A DNA stretch of 64,000 nucleotides. It comes from Clostridiaceae bacterium (GTDB taxonomy: Bacteria > Bacillota > Clostridia > Lachnospirales > Lachnospiraceae). Where the stretch lies: contig CAJTGI010000002.1 in the NCBI GenBank assembly GCA_910575435.1, positions 310,001 through 374,000 on the forward strand, read 5' to 3'. The notes under the pieces were generated by a model. It was not told the origin of the DNA. It saw nothing but the letters and a program-made list of their open reading frames with translations, and searched no databases. Below are positions 34,979 to 44,285 of the stretch, in pieces. How positions within the stretch are numbered: the stretch's first letter is position 1; each line of letters starts with the position of its first letter. Made by a program: the position numbers and the translations under genes.

Positions 34979-36424
34979 ATGAAAATGAATTTGAAGGATG
35001 AATATGCTCTGATATCAAGAATTTACGGAAAAATGACCTATCAGCAACTTGGAGAAAGGCTTTTGCAGATGCATGGAAGAGTTCAGAGGTTCATTTCTGA
35101 ACGACGGCTTTGCGTATTGGTTGCGGATCATAGCATGGAATGTATTTTGCTATATTTAATGTGTGTCAATAATAAATTACCTATGCTGCTGGTTGATGAG
35201 AGGGATATCGAAAATTCTTTATCCAATCTATTAAAGAATTTTCATCCGGCATTTGTCTGGATTCCTATTAAATATAAAAATAATAGGAAGATCTCGGACA
35301 TTTGCATGGACGGGGCATATGGACTGCAAAGGAAAGAAAATGGATATCTATGGTATTTTGGAGAGAAGGAAAACTATTTTATGCCTTCGGAATTAGCGCT
35401 GCTGATTTCTACATCTGGGAGTATGGGTGGAGCAAAATATGTTTGTTTAAGTTATGAGAATTTGCTGGACAATGCACAAAATATTGTAAAGTCATTGAAT
35501 ATCGAAAGAGGGGAAAGGGCTGCGGTCATGCTTCCCATAAGTTATTCCTACGGCTTGTCCGTTGTAAATACATACTTATATCAAAGAGGTACTTTGCTGA
35601 TTGGGGATGCCATGATGGCAGAAAGGGAATTTTGGGAGTTTTTAAGGCTTGAAAATGTGAATGCTCTTTGCGGCGTTCCGTATACTTACGAGATTATGGA
35701 CAAACTGGGTGTATTCCAGAAAAAGATCAAATCTCTGAAAAAGATGACCCAGGCGGGAGGGAAGTTGAAGATTGAAAAGCAAAGATATTTTGCCGAATTG
35801 GCTAGGAGAGAGGGCTTTGACTTTTATGTGATGTATGGACAGACGGAGGCCACGGCGAGAATGAGTTGCTTTTGCCTGAGCCGGGAGATGGATAAATTGG
35901 GAAGCGTGGGGAAAGCCATCCCCGGCGGTGAATTTTCTGTGTATATGGATGAGGAAGGTCGGGGTGAAATCATTTATCATGGAAAGAATATTTTTTGGGG
36001 ATACGCCAAGAGAATGGATGATTTCAATGAACTGCATAGTGCGAAAGAACTCTATACGGGGGACGTGGGCTTTCTGGATGATGATGAATATTTATTTATA
36101 ACAGGTCGGAAAAAACGTTTTGTGAAAATTAGGGGATTTAGAATAGAGTTGGATTTAATTCAGGAAGAAATGAGAAGCCAGACGGATATTGAGGTGATTT
36201 GCGTGAAGGAAAAAAGCGCGGATCGGATGCTTGTTTTTTCTCTGAAAGAGATACAGGATGGATACAGAATCCTTTCGGATCTCTGCCATCAGCTGATGAC
36301 GAAAGAATCGGTGGATTTCTTTGTATTAGATGAATTTCCCCGCAATGCAAATGGTAAAATTGCTTTTGGAGTTTTAGAAAATTGGGAGGAGCAAAATGGA
36401 ATCAATAGAAAAAGAATTGATTGA
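34979..36424 (+). CDS. Adenylate-forming acyl or amino-acid ligase
   Basis: The 481-residue product is an ANL-superfamily adenylating enzyme: P-loop LISTSGSMGGAKYV (about residue 140), YGQTEATARM (about 288), ELYTGDVGFLDDDEYLFITGR (about 358-378), KIRGFRIEL and the C-terminal catalytic lysine in RNANGKIAFG (about 462). It would activate a carboxylic acid and load it on the carrier protein encoded next, whose start overlaps this gene by 29 nt. Substrate cannot be read. It begins 22 nt after the BtrH-like gene. Confidence 0.85.
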   Translation: MKMNLKDEYALISRIYGKMTYQQLGERLLQMHGRVQRFISERRLCVLVADHSMECILLYLMCVNNKLPMLLVDERDIENSLSNLLKNFHPAFVWIPIKYKNNRKISDICMDGAYGLQRKENGYLWYFGEKENYFMPSELALLISTSGSMGGAKYVCLSYENLLDNAQNIVKSLNIERGERAAVMLPISYSYGLSVVNTYLYQRGTLLIGDAMMAEREFWEFLRLENVNALCGVPYTYEIMDKLGVFQKKIKSLKKMTQAGGKLKIEKQRYFAELARREGFDFYVMYGQTEATARMSCFCLSREMDKLGSVGKAIPGGEFSVYMDEEGRGEIIYHGKNIFWGYAKRMDDFNELHSAKELYTGDVGFLDDDEYLFITGRKKRFVKIRGFRIELDLIQEEMRSQTDIEVICVKEKSADRMLVFSLKEIQDGYRILSDLCHQLMTKESVDFFVLDEFPRNANGKIAFGVLENWEEQNGINRKRID

Positions 36425-36641
36425 TATTTTATGGGAAGTGGTGCCTGGGAAGAAGGACATAGAAATTGCCGGGGATACGGATATCCTTTCGGAGTTTGAA
36501 TTGGATTCTCTGCTGCTTTTTGAGTTGGTGGATGTGGTAGAAGAGCGAATGGGAGTGAATTTATTTGAAATAGATGATTTCGTTTCTAAGTTTCGCAATT
36601 TTGGTGATTTATGCCAGGCGATTCAAAATAAGAAAATATAA
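36396..36641 (+). CDS. Acyl carrier protein
   Basis: The 81-residue acidic product is a four-helix carrier domain. The phosphopantetheine serine is in EFELDSLLLFELVDVVE (about residue 34), with the usual leucine next to it. AGGAGCAAA precedes the ATG, which lies within the end of the ligase gene, implying coupled translation. With the ligase and the BtrH-like protein it forms a minimal activate-load-transfer set. No phosphopantetheinyl transferase is in the window. Confidence 0.85.
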   Translation: MESIEKELIDILWEVVPGKKDIEIAGDTDILSEFELDSLLLFELVDVVEERMGVNLFEIDDFVSKFRNFGDLCQAIQNKKI

Positions 36642-36662
36642 ATTTATCGTAAAATAGTGTGA

Positions 36663-36691
36663 TTGCAGGTGCGAAAAGATTGTGATATCAT
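36663..36691 (+). promoter_or_regulatory. Promoter of subtilase 1
   Basis: TTGCAG, a 17-bp spacer and TATCAT (36686-36691), preceded by TTTATCGTAAAATAGTGTGA. The same block, with few changes, precedes subtilase 2 at 41162-41212. The leader to the subtilase start is about 180 nt and contains a TTGACG/CGTCAA hairpin. Confidence 0.6.
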
Positions 36692-36876
36692 GATAACAAG
36701 ATGCTAGATATAAGAAGATTTTATTTTCGGAAATATAGTATTACGAGAATCAAATATATTTATTTTGCTTTTCTAGTGTATTATTGACGGTGACAGTGGC
36801 ATCTGTGAAAAACGTCAACATTGCATGGAGTGTATGTCGGTTTCATTTGTCGCTTGGGATGATGTAAGGAGAAAGA

Positions 36877-38607
36877 ATGGTGAAGAAGACTTTCAGGAAA
36901 TGTTTCGTTTTTGGATTGATTACGGTTATAGCAAGTTATCAGGGGAACGTAGGCGTGGCATTGGCGAGTACAGTGATCTGTGAAAAAGAAACGGATTTGA
37001 GGGTGCCAGATGAAGTGAGTTTGACTAAGTCCAGTGAAAAGATTGTGGGGGAGTCCAAGGGTATTGCGCTGGAGAAAGGGGCAGAAGCGGGCGAGAAGCT
37101 ATTGCAAATTGATTCGGATGAACAGTACGTAGAGGCGGTGTCTGAGGTACTTGAAAAATATTACCAGCAAAGTGTGATTACATCCCAGCTAGACAAATTT
37201 ACTGATATGGTCAAGCCCTGCGCAGAGGGGGTGGTAAAGGACTACAGAGAAGCGTATGAGGAGAGGATGGAAAGCGATTCCCTGTCCTATGATCCGAAGA
37301 AGGTGATTCTTCAATTTCGGAATGATATCTCGGATTCGTCCATTCAGGAAGCCATGGAAGTGATTTCCGATGGCGGGGAGCTGGTTTCGGAAGCGGAAAT
37401 TGATTCGGATTTGCCAGCGTATAAAAGGGACAGAATCATGAAGGCAAAGGAATCAAGAACGAATTATAAACTTGCCATCGCAGATCTGTCCCTAGCACAG
37501 AGCACGGATCGAGCGATAGAGGCTTATAAGAAATTGGATGGCGTGCAGAGTGTGGAGCGGGATCAAATCATGGAGTTCCCATCGGATGATGGGATGGAAG
37601 CCAAATCTGTGATTCCGAATAAAAAGATGCTGGTCAAGTCCGCTATTTCGGATGAAAGGATGTCGGCTAGGTCTGCGATTTCAAATGATCCTCGTGTTTC
37701 CGAACAGTGGAATTTGATACAGACAAATACTGCTGGTGCGTGGAATTTGTTAAATAGTTATACAAAGCCCCATTATCAGATTTGGGTGGCTGTGATTGAC
37801 ACGGGCGTGGACATGAATCATGAGGATTTGCAGGGTCAATTGTTGGAAAACTATTCCGTAGATATCGCAAAGGAAGGGCATCCGCTGCTGACCAGCGTTA
37901 CGCCCCAGTATACTTCTGAGCATGGAACCCACGTGGCAGGGATAATTGCCGCAAAGGCAAATAACTCTATTGGCGTGGCGGGCGTGGCCGGCATTCCAGA
38001 CAGTGTAAATGATACACTAATGAGTTGCAGGGTTATGGCGATTAAGATTACGCAGGAGGATAATAGTTATACCTTGTCGGATTTGTATGATGCGATTTAT
38101 TATGCAACAGACAAGGGTGCTGAGATAATCAATTTAAGTTTGGGAGGGGTGCCAAATAGTTCATCATTAAGATCTGCAATAGATTATGCGTATAAGGCGG
38201 GAGTGACAGTGGTAGCGGCAGCAGGAAATAAGAATATGACATATCCCTATTACCCTTCGGATTTCGACCATGTCATTTCAGTCATTTCAACGGATATTAA
38301 TGGAAAGAAAAGTCCTACTTCAAATTACGAGAAAAAGGATATTTCTGCACCGGGAGTAGATATCCTTAGCACGATTCCTGGTAATAAGTACGATTATATG
38401 AGTGGTACTTCTATGGCTACGCCATTTGTGGCAGGGGTGGTTGCCCTGATGAAAAAGGCGGATTACTCACTAAAACCGGATGATATGGATGCTATCATAA
38501 AAGATACGGCATATGATGTCGGGGCTCCGGGGTATGATCCAGAGACTGCCTATGGCGTGGTCGATCCCTATCATGCGGTTCAACGAGCATTATCTCGTTA
38601 CAAATAG
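36877..38607 (+). CDS. Secreted subtilisin-like serine protease 1 (S8)
   Basis: The 576-residue preproprotein has a signal peptide (cleavage near residue 31, VALAS), a long pro-region (about 32-270, including VILQFRNDISDSSIQEAM of inhibitor-I9 type) and an S8 catalytic domain. The triad is Asp in VAVIDTGVDMNHED (about 309), His in HGTHVAGIIAAKANNS (about 350) and Ser in SGTSMATPFVAGVVALM (about 508). The pro-region contains degenerate repeats near 240-268 (RSAISNDP). AAGGAG precedes the ATG. A Lys-rich secreted protein follows. It is a close paralogue of the protease at 41307. Confidence 0.92.
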   Translation: MVKKTFRKCFVFGLITVIASYQGNVGVALASTVICEKETDLRVPDEVSLTKSSEKIVGESKGIALEKGAEAGEKLLQIDSDEQYVEAVSEVLEKYYQQSVITSQLDKFTDMVKPCAEGVVKDYREAYEERMESDSLSYDPKKVILQFRNDISDSSIQEAMEVISDGGELVSEAEIDSDLPAYKRDRIMKAKESRTNYKLAIADLSLAQSTDRAIEAYKKLDGVQSVERDQIMEFPSDDGMEAKSVIPNKKMLVKSAISDERMSARSAISNDPRVSEQWNLIQTNTAGAWNLLNSYTKPHYQIWVAVIDTGVDMNHEDLQGQLLENYSVDIAKEGHPLLTSVTPQYTSEHGTHVAGIIAAKANNSIGVAGVAGIPDSVNDTLMSCRVMAIKITQEDNSYTLSDLYDAIYYATDKGAEIINLSLGGVPNSSSLRSAIDYAYKAGVTVVAAAGNKNMTYPYYPSDFDHVISVISTDINGKKSPTSNYEKKDISAPGVDILSTIPGNKYDYMSGTSMATPFVAGVVALMKKADYSLKPDDMDAIIKDTAYDVGAPGYDPETAYGVVDPYHAVQRALSRYK

Positions 38608-38692
38608 GGGAAGAGATGTCTTTTAGAACGATAACCTATGAAATGTCTTGCAGGCAGATGCATATAATGTGTTATAAAATGGAGGTGGAGCA

Positions 38693-40057
38693 ATGAAAAC
38701 TGACAAAAAAATATTTTCAATTTTGATTGCGGTGTGTCTTGTTCTTTCTATCGTGGAATTTCCTGTGATGGATTCTGCGGAAGCGGCATCAGGCAAGAAG
38801 ATTATTTTAAAAGAGGGCAAAAGCGTCACATTGAAAGTAAAGAAGGCGAAGATAAAGAGAGTTACCTGGAAGAGCAAGAACAAGAAGATTGCTACGGTCA
38901 GCAAAAAGGGGAAAGTGAAGGCGAAATCTGCCGGGAGTACAAAGATTACGGCAAAGGTTACTTTGAAGAATGGGAAAAAGTATACTAGTGTTTATAAGAT
39001 CAGCGTTCAGAAGAAAAAGAGTTCACCCTCTCCTGCGAAAACGGCTTTACCCAAGGAGCCTACTCCCACGGCAACGGCTTCGCCGCAGAAGCCGACTGCG
39101 AAACCTACGGCAACTCCTCTACCCTTGGTTAAACCTAAGATTGAAGCGGTACTAGCAGGGCAGGGCGATATGAAAGGCTGGAATGAGTTCGGAGATTTCC
39201 AGGCAGGAATGGATTCATTTACAAATGCGCATAGCAAGCCGGACATAGAAAATCAATTTGTGGCTTCCTATGATGAACTGGCAGTTTTGATAAAAAGTTT
39301 GAAAGATGGAAACCTGCCCTCGGAATTGGAATTATTTATGAGGAAATTGAATTGTTATGATGAGAAATATTTTGAAGATTACGCGCTATGCCTTGTAAAT
39401 TTGCAAGTTCCTCGTGGGTATCGCCCTTGCATAACGCAATTATATAAGAAAAATAATGGGGGCAAACTTCCCGATATCGTGATGCAGTATGTTAAAATAA
39501 AAGAGATGGAAGATAATCAATACGCTCCTGGTGAGATGGTAAATTATATTTATAGATTGGAGATTGCTAGGGCGGTATTCGGAGGCGGACTGATTTCGCA
39601 TCCCACCATATTGCCACGGATTAAGACGGTGAGCACGGCACAGGAGGTTATTACAGAGTGGAAGCCGATCCATACGAAATTAGTTTCGAGTACAATGCTA
39701 AAGGACATTCCACATGTTGAGAATCAACTGCTCACATCTTTTAATGAGTTGTCTGCTCTGATTGAGGAATTGAGAGCCAAGTCATCTCCATCAAGGGAGC
39801 AAATCATATCAGAATTGAAAAAATATGATGAAGAATATTTTCAAAATAATGTTTTGTGTCTGATGGTCGTGGAACTTGTCGATACGTGCGTGCCCGATGT
39901 GCGAAAAGTATATAGCGGTGGCGTGCAACCAGATATTATCATGCAGTATGCTGAATTAGAAAACTATGAATATACTTTTGAGATGAAGGATTATTATTTA
40001 TATCGTATAGAGATTGAAAAGAGTGAAGTGATGCCTGATTATACAGGGGTAAAATAA
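38693..40057 (+). CDS. Secreted Lys-rich Big_2-like protein with two repeat modules (K1)
   Basis: The 454-residue product has a signal peptide (to about residue 31, DSAEA), a bacterial Ig-like group 2 domain (about 35-108) in which 27 of 77 residues are lysine (for example VTWKSKNKKIATVSKKGKVK), a Pro/Thr/Lys linker (about 110-150) and two copies of an unrecognised module (about 165-300 and 315-450). The module core is YDE.YF...LCL, then PDI.MQY and (V/K)..Y.YR.EI. ATGGAGGTGG precedes the ATG. It follows subtilase 1. A cell-surface or protease-partner role is inferred from context only. Confidence 0.8.
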   Translation: MKTDKKIFSILIAVCLVLSIVEFPVMDSAEAASGKKIILKEGKSVTLKVKKAKIKRVTWKSKNKKIATVSKKGKVKAKSAGSTKITAKVTLKNGKKYTSVYKISVQKKKSSPSPAKTALPKEPTPTATASPQKPTAKPTATPLPLVKPKIEAVLAGQGDMKGWNEFGDFQAGMDSFTNAHSKPDIENQFVASYDELAVLIKSLKDGNLPSELELFMRKLNCYDEKYFEDYALCLVNLQVPRGYRPCITQLYKKNNGGKLPDIVMQYVKIKEMEDNQYAPGEMVNYIYRLEIARAVFGGGLISHPTILPRIKTVSTAQEVITEWKPIHTKLVSSTMLKDIPHVENQLLTSFNELSALIEELRAKSSPSREQIISELKKYDEEYFQNNVLCLMVVELVDTCVPDVRKVYSGGVQPDIIMQYAELENYEYTFEMKDYYLYRIEIEKSEVMPDYTGVK

Positions 40058-40113
40058 TTGTGCCAAGCAAGGGCAAAGAAGCGGGCGAAAAGTTATTGGG
40101 TATTGATTCAGAC
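40057..40113 (+). pseudogene. Remnant of a third subtilase gene
   Basis: About 48 of 57 bases match the pro-region of subtilase 2 (41491-41548), including CAAGGGCAAAGAAGCGGG and GAAAAGTTATTG; translated it gives the shared KGKEAGEKLL.IDSD. No other part of a protease remains. It lies exactly between two Lys-rich genes, where a subtilase gene would be expected from the neighbouring units, so I interpret it as the scar of a deletion between tandem subtilase/Lys-rich modules. Confidence 0.75.
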
Positions 40114-40134
40114 TTATGAAATGGAGGTAGTGAA

Positions 40135-41037
40135 ATGAAAACGTATAAAAAGACTTTTTCTATTATGATTGCAATTTGTCTCGTTTTTGCTATCGTGGAG
40201 TTTCCTGCGGGGTATTCTGTGAATGCGGCATCAAGTAAGAAGATTATCATAAAAGAGGGCAAGAGCGTCACATTGAAGGTAAAGAAGGCGAAGATTAAGA
40301 AAGTTACCTGGAAGAGCAAGAACAAAAAGGTTGCTACGGTTAGCAAAAAGGGGAAAGTAAAGGCAAAATCTGTGGGGAGTACAAAGATTACGGCAAAGGC
40401 TACCTTAAAGAATGGGAAAAAGTATACCAGCGTTTACAAGATCAGCGTTCAGAAGAAAAAGAGTTCGCCATCCCCCTCAAAGACAGCCTTGCCAAATAAG
40501 CCAACTCCCACGGCAACGGCTTTACCGCAGAAGCCGACTGCGGAGCCTGCGCCAACTTATTATCCACCACGGATTGTGAGTAAGACAGCGAGCACGGCGC
40601 AGGGGGAGGTTGCAGATTGGAAGCCAATCATAAAGAAATTGATTTCGTGTACAAAATTGAGTTCCAATCCACAACACTTTGAGAATCAGTTGGTTACATC
40701 TTATGATGCGCTGACTGATTTGGTTGAGGAATTGAAGGGATATCCCTCTTCTTCAAATGATCAAATTATTTCAGAACTGAAAAAATATGATGACGAGTAT
40801 TTTCAGGATCATGTCTTGTGTCTGATGGCTGTGCAGCTGGACTATAGTTGTACGCCTAGCGTGAGGCAGGTTTATAGCGGTGATGGCGGTGGAGCGCATC
40901 CGGATATCAAGATGGAGTATGTTGAAGTCAGGGCGTATGAAGACGACCAATTGCTACCCTGCGTGATGGAAAACTATTTTTACAGAATAGAGATGGAAAA
41001 GAGCGAAGTGATGCCTGATCATGCAGAGACAAAATAA
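40135..41037 (+). CDS. Secreted Lys-rich Big_2-like protein with one repeat module (K2)
   Basis: The 300-residue product is a shorter paralogue of K1: signal peptide (to about residue 31, YSVNA), Lys-rich Ig-like domain (35-108), a Pro/Thr linker (about 110-140) and one C-terminal module (about 165-297) with ELKKYDDEYFQDHVLCLMAVQ, PDIKMEYVEV and ENYFYRIEMEKSEVM. The N-terminal coding DNA is nearly identical to K1 (for instance the stretch encoding VTWKSKNKK), indicating recent duplication or conversion. ATGGAGGTAG precedes the ATG. A terminator follows at 41079. Confidence 0.8.
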   Translation: MKTYKKTFSIMIAICLVFAIVEFPAGYSVNAASSKKIIIKEGKSVTLKVKKAKIKKVTWKSKNKKVATVSKKGKVKAKSVGSTKITAKATLKNGKKYTSVYKISVQKKKSSPSPSKTALPNKPTPTATALPQKPTAEPAPTYYPPRIVSKTASTAQGEVADWKPIIKKLISCTKLSSNPQHFENQLVTSYDALTDLVEELKGYPSSSNDQIISELKKYDDEYFQDHVLCLMAVQLDYSCTPSVRQVYSGDGGGAHPDIKMEYVEVRAYEDDQLLPCVMENYFYRIEMEKSEVMPDHAETK

Positions 41038-41078
41038 AGGCGTGAACGGCGCATGGAAAGAGAAGGTAGCAGTAAACG

Positions 41079-41118
41079 ATTTGCCGACTATATGCAAACA
41101 TATAGTCGGCAAATTTTA
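41079..41118 (+). terminator. Intrinsic terminator after K2
   Basis: ATTTGCCGACTATA (41079-41092) and TATAGTCGGCAAAT (41101-41114) form a perfect 14-bp stem with an 8-nt loop, followed by TTTTATAG. It separates the first subtilase unit from the second. Confidence 0.8.
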
Positions 41119-41183
41119 TAGTCAGTTTTCGTGATTTATGGCAATATGTTAAAAAAATTATAATTTATCGTAAAAATATGTGA

Positions 41184-41212
41184 TTGTAGGAACAAAATAA
41201 TTATGATATTAT
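41184..41212 (+). promoter_or_regulatory. Promoter of subtilase 2
   Basis: TTGTAG, a 17-bp spacer and TATTAT (41207-41212) lie at the same place relative to the conserved block TTTATCGTAAAA-A-TGTGATTG as in subtilase 1. The leader is about 90 nt. Confidence 0.6.
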
Positions 41213-41306
41213 AATAATATATTATGATTAAAATTATTGTTATGTTATTATTTTGGAATCTATGAATCTATTTTACGAGTTACATGGGATGATGAAAGGA
41301 GAAAGT

Positions 41307-42974
41307 ATGGTGGAGAAAATTTTTAAGAGGTGTTTTGTAGTTGGATTGGTTATGGTTATTGCCGTATATCAGGGGAACATAGGAGTGGCATTGGCAGACA
41401 CGGTTATTCATGAAAAAGTTACGGATTTGGACGTTCCTGACCAGGTAAATTTGACGAAGTCTAATGAAAAGATTGTTAGAGAGTCAAAAGAAATTGCGCT
41501 GGACAAGGGCAAAGAAGCGGGTGAAAAGTTATTGCATATTGATTCGGACAAGCAATATAAAGAAGCTGTTTCAGAGGTGCTTGAAAAATATTATGAACAG
41601 GATGAAATCACTCCTCAATTAGAAAGTTTTACTGATATGGTCAAGCCCTGTGCAGAAGAAGAGGTAAGCGATTATAAGGAAGCATACGAGGAACGGATGG
41701 AAAGCGATTCCCTGTCATATAATCCGGAGAAGGTGATTCTTCGATTTCGGAATGACATCTCTGATTCTTCCATCCAGGAAGCTATGGAAGTGATTTCTGA
41801 TGGCGGCAAATTGGTCTCAGAAGAGGAGATTGATTCGGATTTGCCAGCGTATAAAAGGGAAAGGATCATGAAGGCGAAGGAGTCGAGAAAGAAATATAAG
41901 GTTGCCGTTGCAGATTTGTCCTTAGCGCAGAGTACGGATAAGGCCATTGACTCTTATAAGCAATTAGAGGGCGTGTGCAATGCTGAGAAAGATGAAATCC
42001 AGGAGGTTTCATCGGATGAAGATTTGATGGAAACTGATGCTTTGATTTCAAATGATGCACATGTTTCTGAACAGTGGGGTTTAATACAGACAAATACCGC
42101 AGGTGCGTGGAATTTGTTAAATCGGTATAAAAATCACACTTATCAAGTATGGGTGGCTGTGATTGATACGGGAGTTGATATGAATCATGAGGATTTGCAG
42201 GGGCAATTACTGAAGAAATATTCTGTGGATATTACGAAGTCGGGATATCCACTATTGACGAATGTTACGCCGCAGTATGCATCTGATCATGGAACCCATG
42301 TGGCAGGGATTGTTGCTGCCAAAGCAAGTAACTCTATTGGTGTGGCAGGAGTGGCTGGGATTACGGATAGTGGGAATGACCAGATTATGAGTTGCAAAAT
42401 CATGGCAATTAAGGCAACGCAGCATCCGAAGTATTTTTATACATCGGATATCATTAATTCCATTTATTATGCAACGGATAAGGGAGCGGAGGTGATTAAT
42501 CTTAGTTTGGGAAGCGATTCATTTAATTCATCAGAAAAAACTGCAATAGATTATGCATATGAGGCGGGAGTGACAGTGGTAGCATCGGCGGGAAATGATG
42601 GTAAAAAAATGTCGTATTATCCTGCAGATTATAATCATGTCATTTCAGTTATTTCATCAAATATTAATAGGAAGAAAAGTTCTTTTTCAAATTATGGTGG
42701 AAAAGACATATCTGCACCGGGAGAAAATATTCTTAGTACACTTCCAGGCAACCAATATGGAAGTAAGAGTGGAACATCTATGGCGGCACCTTTTGTGGCA
42801 GGCGTGGTTGCTTTGATGAAAGAAGCGGATTATTCATTGAGGCCGGATGATTTGGAATATATTATAAAGGATACGGCTTATGATATTGGGACTCCGGGGT
42901 ATGATCCTGAGACTGCTTATGGCGTAGTTGATCCATATAATGCAGTTCGCAGAGCATTGTCTCGTTATAAATAG
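41307..42974 (+). CDS. Secreted subtilisin-like serine protease 2 (S8)
   Basis: The 555-residue preproprotein parallels protease 1: signal peptide (VALAD), pro-region with KGKEAGEKLLHIDSD and VILRFRNDISDSSIQEAM, and an S8 domain with Asp in VAVIDTGVDMNHED (about 288), His in HGTHVAGIVAAKASNS (about 329) and Ser in SGTSMAAPFVAGVVALM (about 487). It lacks the repeated segment found at the end of the protease 1 pro-region, which explains the shorter length. The ATG at 41307 follows AAAGGAG; the upstream in-frame start at 41253 would spoil the signal peptide. A PaaK-like gene follows after 11 nt. Confidence 0.92.
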   Translation: MVEKIFKRCFVVGLVMVIAVYQGNIGVALADTVIHEKVTDLDVPDQVNLTKSNEKIVRESKEIALDKGKEAGEKLLHIDSDKQYKEAVSEVLEKYYEQDEITPQLESFTDMVKPCAEEEVSDYKEAYEERMESDSLSYNPEKVILRFRNDISDSSIQEAMEVISDGGKLVSEEEIDSDLPAYKRERIMKAKESRKKYKVAVADLSLAQSTDKAIDSYKQLEGVCNAEKDEIQEVSSDEDLMETDALISNDAHVSEQWGLIQTNTAGAWNLLNRYKNHTYQVWVAVIDTGVDMNHEDLQGQLLKKYSVDITKSGYPLLTNVTPQYASDHGTHVAGIVAAKASNSIGVAGVAGITDSGNDQIMSCKIMAIKATQHPKYFYTSDIINSIYYATDKGAEVINLSLGSDSFNSSEKTAIDYAYEAGVTVVASAGNDGKKMSYYPADYNHVISVISSNINRKKSSFSNYGGKDISAPGENILSTLPGNQYGSKSGTSMAAPFVAGVVALMKEADYSLRPDDLEYIIKDTAYDIGTPGYDPETAYGVVDPYNAVRRALSRYK

Positions 42975-42985
42975 AGGTAGATAGT

Positions 42986-44200
42986 ATGGATGGCGCATTA
43001 AAGAAGATGATTGACCATGCATACCATAAATCTCCATTTTATATGGAGTTATTGCATGAGGACAAATTTGCAGATGGAATGGAATCTTTGCCAATCATTC
43101 ATAAGGAGCAGATCGTAAAGACAAAAACCTCTTTATTGCCCTATTCCTATTATGGCTTGCTTGCCTCTGGAAAAATGATTAGGGAAACTACATCTGGCTC
43201 TACGGGGGAGTGCCTGGAGATTCTCTGGAGAGAGGGAGATTTCATTTCCTCCCAGATGTCTCTGTGGAAATATCGCAGGAAATTCTATGGAATCCATCCG
43301 GCGGACAGGCTATGTTATTTCTACACCCTGAGGCAGTGCGGGAATAGCGAGGTGAAAAGTGAGGAGTATCGGAATGGCTTGGGATTATCCAAGACAAATC
43401 TAACATCTGAAAGGATAGAGGAAATCTATGATCAGATGTTAGACTTCCAGCCCAAATGGATTCTTTCCCAGCCGAGTATTATGTTTCTTCTGGCGCGGCA
43501 TGTGTTTGAGGCCGGTGCCGAGGAGATTGCCTCCTTGCAATATATTGAATTATCTGGGGAGATGCTATCCGATCATGAAAGAAATTTTATCAGCCGTGCT
43601 TTTGGCTGCAAAGTGGCAAATCAATATGGTTGCAATGAAATAGGAACCATAGCCTATGAATGTCCTCAGGGCAGGATGCATATAATGGAAGATAATGTTT
43701 TTGTTGAAATATGCAAAGAGGGGCACAGAGTTCCTGATTGCGAGGAAGGAGATATCGTAGTCACGTCGAAATGGAATTATGCCATGCCCTTTATCAGATA
43801 TGAAATTGGAGATACGGGAAGCATGACGGATCATCATTGCACTTGCGGCATGCATGGCAAGGTCTTATCTTCCTTAAGGGGGAGAAAGAATGATTATATT
43901 CGATGTGGGAACGGCGAGGTTTTTTCGGCATATGAATTTATTAGAACATTTCACTGCATCAACGAAGGGGCGGATGGAAATGTATATCAGTTCCAGATAC
44001 GGCAGCGGGCATATGATGAATTTGAAGTAAAAGTGGTGACGGATATGCCTGGTGAGAGATTAAAGAAGTGTTTTTTCCAGTGCATATCAAATCCTATTTT
44101 GGCAGGTGCGAAGTATACTTTTGAGTTTAGGCGGGAACTTTTGCCGGAGAGTGCTACAGGTAAACATCGTTTCTTTCGATGCGATATGACAGAAGGATAA
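42986..44200 (+). CDS. PaaK-like adenylate-forming enzyme
   Basis: The 404-residue product resembles phenylacetate-CoA ligase and coenzyme F390 synthetase relatives: HAYHKSPFYMELL at the N-terminus, P-loop RETTSGSTGECLEI (about residue 68), NQYGCNEIGTIAYECP (about 212), RYEIGDTG, a Cys-rich CTCGMHGK segment and GRKNDYI (about 302), ending TGKHRFFRCD. It would activate a carboxylic acid as an adenylate. The location inside a secreted-protease unit is odd; together with the ligase and carrier protein 6 kb upstream it suggests a shared acyl pathway. Substrate unknown. Confidence 0.75.
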   Translation: MDGALKKMIDHAYHKSPFYMELLHEDKFADGMESLPIIHKEQIVKTKTSLLPYSYYGLLASGKMIRETTSGSTGECLEILWREGDFISSQMSLWKYRRKFYGIHPADRLCYFYTLRQCGNSEVKSEEYRNGLGLSKTNLTSERIEEIYDQMLDFQPKWILSQPSIMFLLARHVFEAGAEEIASLQYIELSGEMLSDHERNFISRAFGCKVANQYGCNEIGTIAYECPQGRMHIMEDNVFVEICKEGHRVPDCEEGDIVVTSKWNYAMPFIRYEIGDTGSMTDHHCTCGMHGKVLSSLRGRKNDYIRCGNGEVFSAYEFIRTFHCINEGADGNVYQFQIRQRAYDEFEVKVVTDMPGERLKKCFFQCISNPILAGAKYTFEFRRELLPESATGKHRFFRCDMTEG

Positions 44201-44285
44201 AAAATCAAAGTATTAGAGCCGTATGGAAAGATGTAGTTTGATTTAGCAGCATGTAGATTGTATAATTTAAAAAGGAGGTTGAGAG

